Source of the DNA: Branchinecta lynchi | Taxonomy: Eukaryota; Arthropoda; Branchiopoda; Anostraca; Branchinectidae | DNA length: 64,000 bases | Assembly: GCA_023053575.1 (NCBI GenBank) | Contig: JAKZAP010000020.1 | Location: 18,161,998 to 18,225,997, forward strand | Direction: 5' to 3' | Shown here: positions 54,510 through 64,000 of the stretch, piece by piece | Layout: each line of letters begins with the position of its first letter | Numbering within the stretch: the stretch's first letter is position 1 | The notes under the pieces: generated by a model | Told to the model about the DNA's origin: nothing | The model's database searches: none | The model's input: the letters and a program-made list of their open reading frames with translations, nothing else | Program-made: the position numbers and the translations under genes

Positions 54510-55863
54510 TTTTTGGCATCCCAAAACGTAAGCGGGGGGATACCTATGACATCGCAAAAGTTGTCTGTCTGTCCGTCTGTCAGTCTGTCTGTGAGCACGA
54601 TAACTCTATGAAGACAAATATTCTTTGAGCCCAAGCTGACTTTGAAACATTTATTCCAGCAATGTTTTCTACGGATACGTCAGCTAAGATTCTTCATAAG
54701 CGATATTTCGGCCCTTCTTGGCAAGGGTCCTCGTCAGGCTTCCAATCCTCTTGTTCAACTTCGGGGAAAGAAACAAACCTGTAAACAGGTAAGATTACAG
54801 GTTTGTTTCTTTCCCCGAAGTTGAACAAGAGGATTGGAAGCCTGACGAGGACCCTTGCCAAGAAGGGCCGAAATATCGCTTATGAAGAATCTTAGCTGAC
54901 GTATCCGTAGAAAACATTGCTGGAATAAATCTATGAAGACAATGAGATATTTTGATGAAACTTGGTGTGAGGATTCTTGTGTCAAGGGAAAGGTTGAATT
55001 CGTAGATGGGCTATGTAGCCCTACATTTAGGGGTGGGGGAGGCGGTTCAGATTAAGGGACAAACAAAATATTTTTAAACAGCTAATGAGATAGTCGATTG
55101 AGGGTAAAAAGACATGGCGAACACGAATATTTAAACTATTTTCTCGCCGGACAAGTAGTTCGCCCAGAATCCGGCGAAAACCGGAAACTTTGTTAAAAGT
55201 AAAAGTTTTCTTTGAAGCTGATTATGTTCCAAATATAGGTAGGAAAATATGCTGAACACGAATATGAAAACCATTTTTTCGCCGGACAAGCAGTTTTCCC
55301 AGAATCCGGCCTAAACTGGAAAAATTGTTTAAAGCAAAAGTTGTATTTGTAGTTGGTTAGACGTTCGACTTAGGGGTAAGAAGAGACGCCAAATCCATAT
55401 ATGATAATCGTTTTTTACCCGGACATATAGTTCGCCCTGAATCCGAAAAATCTGTTAGAATTTAAATTTATATGAAGTTGATTAGATGTTGGATGTCCGA
55501 GATACACTGAATTGGTTTTTGAGCTTTATCTTTTCGCCGGACAAGTACTTCCGGAATTCCACCGAAACTGGAAAATTGGCAGAAGTAAGGCAGAAAGTTT
55601 CGATTGGTTACGTCAAAATAGATATGACTTAGAAGGGTAGACACATATGCTGAATCCATATCTTAACTTGGTTTTCTCAGATCTACCAGTTGTTGTACTG
55701 TCTTATGAAAATGTAAACAAAAATATTTATTTTTGAAGTTTCGAAGGTGTTTCAACCCCTACTGTACGCCTTGATCTGTCTCTAAATTTTAAAAATGAAA
55801 ATATTTAACTCTCTGGATCAGATATTACATTTTTGGGATCCCATCGACACCTTTGGTCTTGTT
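54510..55863 (+). mobile_element. GGGATCCC element, copy 10, split by a fold-back insertion
   Basis: Start TTTTTGGCATCCCAAAACG, end ATTTTTGGGATCCCATCG then CACCTTTGGTCTTG. The unit just after the microsatellite is interrupted at 54618-54929 by a family F element, with TCTATGAAGACAA on both sides. About five 137-bp units remain. Confidence 0.75.
54618..54929. mobile_element. Fold-back family F, near-perfect palindrome
   Basis: Arms of ~135 bp (left from ATTTATTCCAGCAATG to AAACAAACCTGTAA, right its inverse) separated by about 10 bp. It is flanked by a 13-bp duplication TCTATGAAGACAA (54605-54617 and 54930-54942), so this copy defines element limits. The right arm carries CTGACGA, a hairpin (GGACCCTT/AAGGGCC) and GAAA. 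Confidence 0.85.
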
Positions 55864-56668
55864 TTCCAGTGTGATTTGCATTCGCGGTGCCGGACAGTGT
55901 CCTAAAGACTTTTTTTTTTTCTTGTGGGGCTGGGACGACGCAGCACCCTTAAAGAACCCCTCTTAATTGTTCTGCCTTTTCGATCACCCCTAGCTCCCCT
56001 ATGGAATTAAAAGCTTCAAAAATCCCCGCTCTTCTTCATAATTTCATTTGTACCTACGACTTTATAGGGTTTTCGGCTGAGCCGAGTTTTGCGGCCACGG
56101 AGGAAAAACTTCTCCGAAATTTTTCAAAAATAAGCTCGTTAGAAGCTGCAAAATGTGTTTCACATTCTTAGAAGACTCGGTAGGCCGGCAGGTCCACCTT
56201 GTGTCTCGAACTACTCATGTTTTGTTTGATTTTCTACCTTTTAATTGTTATTATTATTAACTTTTTAATCCAACTTTCGCCATAAACTAACATACAAATA
56301 ACAAAAAACAACACTATGGTACAACATCGATGTGTCTCTGATGTGTCTCCGTCAGATTCCTCCAAACTGGTAGATTGTGGAGAATGGGGTTGCTGCAAGG
56401 AGAATAAGACAGTTCTCCGACCGCCATAAGCTTACAACCAAGGATGACCGGGCTTTTCTAGCAATCACGGCGCTAAAAAATTTCAAACATTTTGCGCCCA
56501 GGCAACAAGTGACCACAGGAAAATTGCAATTTCGTGGGACAAGTATGTACTATTATTTCAGAAAACGATATTTCTAAACCAGTTAATCGTGAAAAGATCA
56601 TTTCTAGTAAGAGTTTTGCCTTAATGCAGTAGATTCCTCGAACCCAGAATTTTCGCTTATGTGGGATT
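55864..56668. other. Stretch without recognised gene
   Basis: A 66-codon open frame at 56377 has no recognised domain and no channel M3 features. Confidence 0.4.
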
Positions 56669-56977
56669 AAGAGCGTGTTCCACCGTACATACCGTAGCTA
56701 CTACGCATGACGTCACGAATTTTGGCTTCTTGTCGTCAATGCTGGAACGGTTTTTCTATTTTCCAGAAGAATATCATGCCACGGGCGAATCCGACCAATC
56801 ACGTTACAGAGATGCATAGTTACCACGCTTACTACGCTCCCGAGCGTGGTAAGGAAATATTTATTATTATTTAGTATTTCGAGAAGGTTGGAACGGTAAG
56901 CGTACTAACTTTTGACAAGGTTGGAATGGAAACAGTAACTAATAGTTACTATTTTAGAAGGGTTGAAAACGCTCTAA
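56669..56977 (-). mobile_element. GAGCGTGTTC MITE, copy 3 (both ends)
   Basis: Left AGAGCGTGTTCCACC and right GGGTTGAAAACGCTCT are inverted. The interior is the reverse complement of copies 1 and 2. This best copy sets the family length at about 309 bp. Confidence 0.75.
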
Positions 56978-57173
56978 AATGGATTTTCTTCGTACAGAAT
57001 GTTCTAGATCAATCGAGCAAACATCTCCTATCCTCTCTTTCTGTCCATCTCATCTCTACTAATCATTCGAAATTAATTATGTTGACAGACTGCAAACTGA
57101 GACGTTGAGAAACGAGGGGACAAGTTGCTTCTCTGATTATTAAGAAGTATCCGTTGGATTTGATTGGAACTAG

Positions 57174-57300
57174 CATTAACTTATAAACTGCTAGGGAGCT
57201 CGACGCTCGCGTAGCTTGAAGGAAGACAAAAGTTTATAAGTAAGATTAACTTATAAACTGCTAGGGAGTTAGACGCTCAGTTTGAAGGAAGGACAAATCA
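57174..57300. repeat. Tandem duplication, ~70-bp unit
   Basis: ATTAACTTATAAACTGCTAG and GGAG(C/T)T(C/A)GACGCTC then TTGAAGGAAG occur twice, at about 57174 and 57244. Confidence 0.75.
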
Positions 57301-57584
57301 AGAAATAACCTTGAAACTTTTGCTGGAATAGTTAGACAGAAGATCGTCGCATTTACCATTCTAGAGGGCATATCACTCGATCAGAATGTAACCTATTTCA
57401 CCAAGCACACGATGTGGTAGTTGGTTACCAAACGTTTATTTCCTCCGTATTTCACCCCAAAAAACCTACTTGTATCTTTAGTTCTTGCCAAACGTTGACA
57501 TAAATTAAAAGTAGGCCTTCCACAGAACTGCCATTTCATTTGATGCGAACGGAAAGCATGAGCAGTTTGCGGTGTGAAAGGATT

Positions 57585-57889
57585 CCCGATGAAAAATTTG
57601 TAGCCTGCGTAGTAGTATGGTAGTGGTACGAAAAATTTGCATGTAATACTATGTAATAGCAAAGAATACTATCATTTAATGTGCCTCTGACTGGTCCAAT
57701 CTTAAATAGTAGTATCCAGTAGCATCCTGTCTTGCCATCGTAGCATCCAGTATTGCTAATAGTAGCATATAGTAGTATGCAGTAACACGGTAGTCTTGAA
57801 GTAGAAGCATGTAGTAGCACCAGTTAGTACTGCATGCTTCTTTTTCGTACTACTTAATAGTACTATTTTTAGATAAATTTTTCATCAGG
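57585..57889. mobile_element. CCCGATGAAAAA MITE, copy 2
   Basis: 305 bp, ends CCCGATGAAAAATTT and AAATTTTTCATCAGG; colinear with copy 1. Confidence 0.75.
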
Positions 57890-58535
57890 ATTGACACAGA
57901 GGATAATTAGACGCGAGTGCCGCGCAAGAATTTTGTGTTCTCGATGTGAAAGACTGTCGAGGGGGTACTCACTCTCCTTCACCCGAAGCACACTCATTCC
58001 CGAAACCGTCTCGGCACCGGCAAGCCGTGTACACGAGTTTGGGGAGTAAGCATCCCCTGGAAGCCCCTTGTATTTTGTCCTGCAAACCGCTGCGAAACTG
58101 AGATGCCAACATTCGGACGAGCATAACTCTTGAAACGACGTCTAGTTCTAATTGTTGATCATTCCCAATGGACTACGCAAGAAGCAAATATTGAAGAAAA
58201 AAACATTTAAATAAAAAAGATTTGAGACAAATTTGGAGAGGTGTTCGAAGAAACTTACTTTTATACGGGGAATATCGACCGTACATTGTGTGTAGTGTAG
58301 CGAAGGTGGTAGTAGCCTATAACTTGAGGTAGCGCGTAACCGTAGTGTGTAAGGCGGTGGGCAAGTAAGGGCGGTAGTAGACAAGAACTTTCGACTTTTG
58401 CCAATGCAGCATATTAAAGTGCATTTGGAATGTTTCTATCTGCCCCAATCCTCATCTGCTTAGGTCCGAGTCTAAATACGCGACGGAAGATGTTCTACAC
58501 AGCAATTGAAGAACGAGAGGTTCGCTTTCAGAATA

Positions 58536-58663
58536 AAGTGGGTCCTCCACGTAGCCGTGCTCCTTTGACCCGGCGTCTTCTCATTGGCTGAAAACCGACA
58601 AAGTGGTCGATTACGACACGTTACATCGCTTCCGACCGCCTATTGCCAGTGGAGGACCCACTT
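58536..58663. mobile_element. Small MITE, 128 bp
   Basis: Perfect 15-bp inverted ends AAGTGGGTCCTCCAC / GTGGAGGACCCACTT. The interior has the palindrome-rich GCTTCCGACC / CGACCACTTTG. No second copy was noticed in the window. Confidence 0.7.
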
Positions 58664-58852
58664 AGCTTACCATAAAAAGAGGTTGTTTTTTAGTTGTAGG
58701 CGTGTCCTGATAATTTCATCCGTGAGTCTGTGAAATTGGCTTTGGAGGCTTTGCAGAGGAGTTGCATAATAAGTATTGTAACACTTGCAACGTCTAGACC
58801 CCCCCCCCCCCATCCAAGCAGAGGCGTTACGTGCCATAGAAAGGGGGAGGCA

Positions 58853-58990
58853 AGGTATTTACCGACTGGCTGATCATTTTTACCGATTTCTTTTGCAAAT
58901 ATAAACGACTATTATTGAGAAAAACGAGGTGTTGACAAAAAAATAGGCTGATTTTAAGAAAAACTACTAGTTTTACAAGAAATCGACTGT
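58853..58990. repeat. Fragment of the 36533-type hAT-like MITE
   Basis: CAAGGTATTTACCGACTGGC then TGATCATTTTTACCGATTTC match, inverted, the interior at 36595-36740 (ACCAGCCAGTCGGTAAATAC). Short and without ends. Confidence 0.5.
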
Positions 58991-59029
58991 TTAAAAAAGA
59001 CGCTTGCTGGCAGTCCAGACCCTTCGTTC

Positions 59030-59570
59030 GAGAAATTGAGGATCGTGTATCCGACCTAACGAGGTTATATTAAGAAACCTGATTTAAACGACTCGGGTCG
59101 CCTATGATTGGGTGGATTTACGACTGAAGCTGGGTAGTACCAAAACATTAACAATATTTTGAAACGACTTGGATTGTATTTGACTAAAATGAGCGCTCGA
59201 GATCTCGGTGAGGCAAGAATAAACTATTGATATCCGATTTTCGAAGTGGGTGAACTGTCGGATTTCCGAAGTGCGCGAACTGTCGAAATGGGCAAACTGA
59301 CGGGTGGTCAAATATTATTTTGAAACGACTTGGATTGTATTTGACTAAAATGAGCGTTCGAGATCTCGGTGAGGCAAGAATAAACTACTAACTGACGTCC
59401 GATTTCGAAGTGGGTAAACTGTCGGATTTCCGAAGTACGCGAACTGTCGGAATGGGCGAACTGGCGGGTGGGCGAACTGACGGTAATTGAATTGACGGTG
59501 GGATAACTGACAGGTGGAGGTAGTGACGGGTGGGTGAAATGACGGGTGGACGAACTGTCGGATTTTGGTG
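59030..59570. repeat. Diverged hAT internal sequence with tandem duplication
   Basis: TTTAAACGACTCGG, TTACGACTGAAGCTG and GACTAAAATGAGCG...CTCGGTGAGGCAAGAATAAAC resemble the interior of the 34037/39222 hAT family. The unit AACGACTTGGATTGTATTTG is duplicated at 59161 and 59322. A ~16-bp GGGCGAACTGACGGTG-type array follows to 59560. Confidence 0.6.
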
Positions 59571-61029
59571 GGCCACAAACGGATTTTAGGCGAAATGGTG
59601 GGTTTTCCAACTGGTGGGTTTCCTTCATTGCCTCTCGCTCCCCAGGGCTGGAGTACCAACTCACGATACCATTATTTTAAAAGGCGTCAACACTTAATGC
59701 TTACAAGACCTAATGCTTGGGGAGGAGGACTACTGCTTAGAATAGGGCGCGGCTCGGAGGTGTCGGACACAAAGACAATAATAGTGGGAAAGACCGGTGA
59801 CTTTGCTAAAATCGGGTCTCTGAAAATCGATTGGAACGCCCCCTAGCGTTTGGACTTTGTCCAATTTCCAGCCGTAGATGATTAATATAATCAAAGCAAG
59901 AGGGCGTGAGTAGGCAATGTCTGTCAACATTAACTGATTTGAAATCGTGAATTAAACATTTTTTTCCATAAAAATGAAAACTTTTCCTTCTTGTTTTTTA
60001 TTCCAATTAAAGAGGAAATCTGAATGGAGAAAGAATGCTCATCATAAACAAAACGTGCTTTGATGATGATTCTGCGGAAAGTGATTGAAGAAATTGTCAA
60101 CAGAGCGCTTTTACTGTTTGGTCGGACAAACCAGTTGATGATCAAGCGAAGAGAACGTCGGACGTAACTAGTGTGCCTGAAAGTTTTTGCGATGGAGAAG
60201 TTCCAGGTTGTGTTAGTGAAGATATGGATCAACTTCCATAGCTCATACTGAGAGAGCCCGGCCGCTTTATGGCAGAAATTAACGCGAATATTCCGATTAA
60301 TTATTCCTACGAAGAGCCTGTTAGGCGGAACCTGTTGAGAATGATCGTCTCACGGTCTTTGACAGTCTTTGATCCTCTAATTGAGCTCTCTCCCTTCAAA
60401 TCTTTTCCGTTTAGTCTTCTTTAATCAACTGGGCGTTTATATTCTTATCTGAAAAGCTGGCGTCTCCCCCCCCCTCCAAAAAAAGGGGGAAACCATGATT
60501 GGCTGGTGTAGGTCTTCAGGCCCGCCATAAAAGGGAGGGTATAAGGAGGCTCGCCTCTTCTATACGGGAAATGCAAGGGTTTTACCCAAATATAATTTTC
60601 CAAATAAATTATCGGACCTTAGCTGAAACAAGGCTGATTTCCGCTATTTTGCCTGTGGTACTTGTGTTCAAAAGACACCTGCCGTCTCTTTCATAGAAAA
60701 ACCCTCAATTTTAGGGCATCGTGCTTATACGTTAGGGCACGCCCCAACGTATCAGCATACCATGCCTTGTAACAAGAATCTCAATAAAAACCTGTTGAAT
60801 TGGATCTGCAGGGGATTTTTTTCAAGCACATTTCTATCTGGTACTGTGCGCTAGCTCCAGTGTATAGTGCCCCAACCGATGGAAATTTCAAGACTTAGTT
60901 ATTATTATTATAATGTTTTACTGATCCACCAAAAATGATGATAACAAAATAAATGATTATATAAATACGCAGAAACAAACCAACACTAAAGCAAACTTTA
61001 ATCCATCGGAATGACTAAAAGGAGTTATA
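59571..61029. other. Stretch without recognised gene
   Basis: No supported exon or element was seen; short C-rich and A-rich runs near 60466-60490. Confidence 0.4.
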
Positions 61030-61215
61030 AGTTTTAATAGCATAGTAGTAACTATTACCCCTGCATGCTACTATGAGTAAGACTAGATGCTACTATAGCT
61101 AGACAGGATACTACTGCTTAAGATTGGCCGAGTCGGGGGTACATTAAATGATGGTATTCTGTACTATTACAGATCAATACATACAACTGTTTTGTACAAC
61201 TATCATACAACTACA
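61030..61215 (-). repeat. CCCGATGAAAAA MITE, inverted fragment
   Basis: GATACTACTGCTTAAGATTG then GTACATTAAATGATGGTATT and CTATCATACAACTAC are the inverse of copy 1 blocks. Ends degraded. Confidence 0.55.
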
Positions 61216-61465
61216 CAGGCTACACATTTTTTATCGAGCAGCGCATTAGCATTAGTGGTAGTAGTAGTAGAACAGTTTTATTGAAAATAAACATTTTGTT
61301 TTCGATAGCACAACAAAAGCGGGGCATGCGAGGCTGTGCTAACTCGTAAGAAGAAAAAAAAAGAAGAGAAGAGAGAATATGTAGAATGAGACCATGTACC
61401 GATACCAAAACAAAACAAAAAACGTTAACGAAAAACATTACCTTACGTGACCCACAAACAACAGG

Positions 61466-61795
61466 GATCGACTAAAAGCAGGAAAGGAAAGCCAAGAGAA
61501 AAGCAGGCAAAGATACTAAAACCATGAAGGGCAAACTAAAACGAGGAAAGAATTAACGGAAATCGAGGATTCGAAAAACTGGCAAGCCTTTCCTCTGCTT
61601 AGTATCCCATGAGGGGTCGGCAACTTATATTTGTAAAAGTGACAAGTTACTAAAACCAGGAAAGAAATGGTGGAAATGAGGAAAAGAATGAGCTTTTCCA
61701 AATGTAAGTTGCTGATCTCTCACGGAATACTAACATAGGAAAGGCTTGCCAGTATTTCGAATCCTCAATTTCTGGTAATTCTTTCCCCAAACAAC
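61466..61795. mobile_element. Fold-back element, copy 2 of the 1447-type
   Basis: GATCGACTAAAAGCAGGAAA, TTTCCTCTGCTTAGTAT and GAGGGGTCGGCAAC match 1447-1640. An internal fold (GGATTCGAAAAACTGGCAAG versus GCTTGCCAGTATTTCGAATC) is present. Shorter than copy 1. Confidence 0.65.
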
Positions 61796-61855
61796 AAAAC
61801 ACAACAATAAAAATTATATAAATCTTACAGAAAAACAAACCTGAAAAAAATTTAT

Positions 61856-62057
61856 TTAATCAGTTTCGAAGGTATACCTACCAAGCAACTCCATACGTAA
61901 ATCAGACTTAAATTGGTTAAAATTACCGATTTCCTTAATACCTTTACTTAGTTTATTCCACAGCTTGGAAGCTCTGTTAATTGATGCTCTTACTTGGGGG
62001 CATGCCCTAAAATTTAGGATTTCTGTATGACCGTCATCCTCACCCCTTTCAGGAAAA
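61856..62057 (-). pseudogene. LINE ORF C-terminus (CR1/L2-like)
   Basis: The - strand reads VRASINRASKLWNKLSKGIK then FNQFKSDLRMELL and a stop; the RxxxNRxxKLWNxLP...FK..L pattern is the usual C-terminus of CR1/L2-type LINEs. The GGGATCCC element abuts its upstream side and probably interrupts the ORF. Confidence 0.6.
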
Positions 62058-62982
62058 ACAAGACCAAAGGTTTCGATGGGATCCCGAAAATTCAATATCT
62101 GATCCAGACAACTGGGTCTTGTCACACAGGGACTCAGCATCTCTTCTTACCCCTAAATCGCTTATCTAATCAACTAGAAATAAAACTTTGACTTCCAACA
62201 GTTTTCCGGTTTTGGCCGGATTCCGGACGAACTACAAGTCCGGGTAGAAACTTGTTTTCACATAAGTGTTCAGCATGTCTTCTTGCCCTAAATCGAACAT
62301 CTAATCAACTCCAAATAAAACTTTTAATTTTGACAAACTTTCCGGTTTGGGCCGGATTCCGGTCGAAATACTTGTCCGTCGAGAAAATAGTTTTCACCAT
62401 CGTCTTCAGCATGTCTCCCTACCTATAAATCGAACATTTAATCAACTTCAAATAAAACTTTTACTTTCAACAAACTTTCCGGTTTGGGCCGGATTCCGGG
62501 CGAAATACTTTTCCATCGTGAAAATAGTTTTCACCATCGTCTTCAGCATGTCTTCCTACCCCTAAATCGAACATCTAATCAATTTCAAATAAAACTTTTA
62601 CTTTCAACAAACTTTCCGGTTTGGGCCGGATTCCGGGCGAAATACTTGTCCGTCGAGAAAATAATTTTCACCATCGTCTTCAGCATGTCTTCCTACCCCT
62701 AAATCGAACATCTAATCAACTTCAAATAAAACTTTGTTTTAAGCTGTTTCAAAATATTTTGTTTGTCCCTTAATTTGAATCCCCTCCCCCACCCCTAAAT
62801 GTAGAGCTACAAAGCCCATCTACGAACTTGACTGGTACGACAACCCAACGAACCCTCACACCAAGTTTCATCAAAATATCTCATTCCCTTCGAGAGTAAT
62901 CGTGCTTACAGACGGACGGACAGACGGACAACTTTAGCGATGTCATAGGTATCCCTCCACTTACGTTTTGGGATCCCAAAAA
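62058..62982 (-). mobile_element. GGGATCCC element, copy 11 (complete)
   Basis: Inverted copy closely related to copy 6 (same CTGGGTCTTGTC end variant, same ACGG microsatellite position). Both palindromes are present. About four 137-bp units. Confidence 0.75.
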
Positions 62983-63269
62983 CTTAACAACGTGGTTTCA
63001 ACTGCTGTTTTTTAAAGCCACAGCACAGACTTCAAACAACCCAGTCGCAGGGAATAATGAACAGTAAAGCGACCGTAAATACAGGAAACGACGTTTACTC
63101 TCTAGTCATCTTCGACAGTTTATTCTTTTCTCTTCCCTCCATTAAACGCTGAGATCGTTTCATTCCCTTTATAACTACCTGGGATTCTCCAGACGGGAAA
63201 ACGTTATTGACTCAGGGGATCTTATAAACAACTGGGGGAGCCCCTCTTTCGTTAAGAAAAAGACCTGTT

Positions 63270-64000
63270 TTGATGGGGTCCCAACAATTTAACATTTGAT
63301 CCAAACAATTGCATCTTGTAGAAATCCGGTCTTCGCCAGACTCCTTGAATGTTTTTACTATTATTAGAAACAGATTAAGGCCAATGGCTAGTCATCTGAG
63401 AAAACCAAGTTCAGATATTAATTCAGCATGTGTGTTTACCCCTATATGCCTTATCTACTTTGATGAAATTGATCGAAACTTCCTGCCTTAGGTACTTCTG
63501 CCAAATTTCTCGTTTCGATCGGATTCCGGGTGAACTACTTGTCTGGCAAAAAACTAAAGCTCTAAACGAATTTTAGCATTTTACCCCTATATCATACCTC
63601 TAATAAACTTCAAATAAAGTTTAAATTTATACAAATGTTCAGGTTTTGGCCGGATTACGGTCGAACTATTTGTCTGGCGAGAAAACAATTTCATATAAGG
63701 ATTCAGCATGCCTCTTTAACAGTACATCGAACCTCTAATCAACTTCGGATAATCTTTTACTTATTAAAAAACTTCCGGTTTCAGTCGGATTCCGGGTGGA
63801 TCTGGTAGAAAATGATTGTCATATACGGATTCAGCATGTCTTCTGACCTCCATATCGAACATTTAATCAACTCCAAATAAAACTTTCACTTTTAACAACA
63901 TTTCCGGTGTTGGTCGGATTCCTGCCGAACTACTTGTCTGGGTAGAAAATAGTTGCCATATACTAATTCCGCATGTCTTCTTATCTCTAAATAGAACATT
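63270..64000 (-). mobile_element. GGGATCCC element, copy 12 (runs off the window)
   Basis: Inverted copy beginning with a degenerate palindrome GGGGTCCC (63279) and at least five 137-bp-type units to the window end. Confidence 0.65.

Noticed and set aside
56377..56577. Open frame as the missing M3-M4 exon
   Set aside because: No hydrophobic M3 segment or FVF-type motif and no fitting splice acceptor/phase.
59308..59664. Long - strand open frames rich in Pro/Ser/Thr/Arg
   Set aside because: They come from the ~16-bp GGGCGAACTGACGG-type repeats, which keep several frames open at once.

Overview
Host and overall character. This is an invertebrate (metazoan) nuclear genome window: intron-rich, AT-leaning and crowded with transposable elements. 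I recognise one host gene. Three coding exons of a Cys-loop ligand-gated ion channel lie on the + strand at 18298-18441, 49512-49703 and 52903-52971. They join in one frame through phase-1 introns and encode loop F/loop C of the ligand-binding domain, M1, M2 and the start of M3. The Pro-Ala-Arg at the foot of M2 marks an anion (chloride) channel of the glycine/glutamate/histamine-gated type. Earlier and later exons are not found, so most of the window is intronic or upstream sequence of this gene, and one intron is about 31 kb long. The phylum cannot be fixed from the sequence.

Left flank, 1-18.3 kb. A fold-back element (1.45-2.19 kb) and degenerate repeats (2.26-4.65 kb) come first. Then comes a nest of non-LTR retrotransposons: LINE A (5.4-10.96 kb) is split by a 5'-truncated CR1/L2-like LINE B (7.43-10.6 kb), which is itself split by a LINE C fragment (8.16-8.66 kb). 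A ~146-bp tandem repeat (11.45-12.19 kb), a TTAA-flanked MITE and further LINE debris follow.

The 31-kb intron. Its largest resident is a four-ORF tyrosine-recombinase retrotransposon of the Ngaro/PAT type on the - strand (21.79-31.16 kb), with A1-ORFs-B1-A2-B2 split direct repeats. A 2.4-kb hAT element with a perfect 8-bp target duplication interrupts repeat A1. The leader has tandem repeats bearing several GTAAG donors, and each of the four ORFs opens just after a 3'-splice-site-like AG. Other residents are a deleted hAT with transposase remnants (20.74-21.49 kb), a 3.6-kb hAT with a smaller one nested in it (34.04-37.62 kb), a 0.56-kb hAT (39.22-39.78 kb) and two abutting inverted duplications (38.93-41.26 and 41.26-44.33 kb).

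Pervasive families. At least twelve copies of a ~1-kb element bounded by GGGATCCC, with a CTGT/CCGT microsatellite and ~137-bp internal tandem repeats, resemble pearl/DINE-1 (Helentron-associated) elements. One copy has an empty-site paralogue in the window. A fold-back family carries a hammerhead-like CTGANGA-stem-GAAA motif. Several MITE families occur two to four times. From about 44 to 64 kb the window is mostly these repeats, plus exons 2 and 3 and a 73-bp minisatellite just after exon 3.

All calls come from reading the sequence; no searches were run. No tRNA, rRNA or CRISPR was seen.
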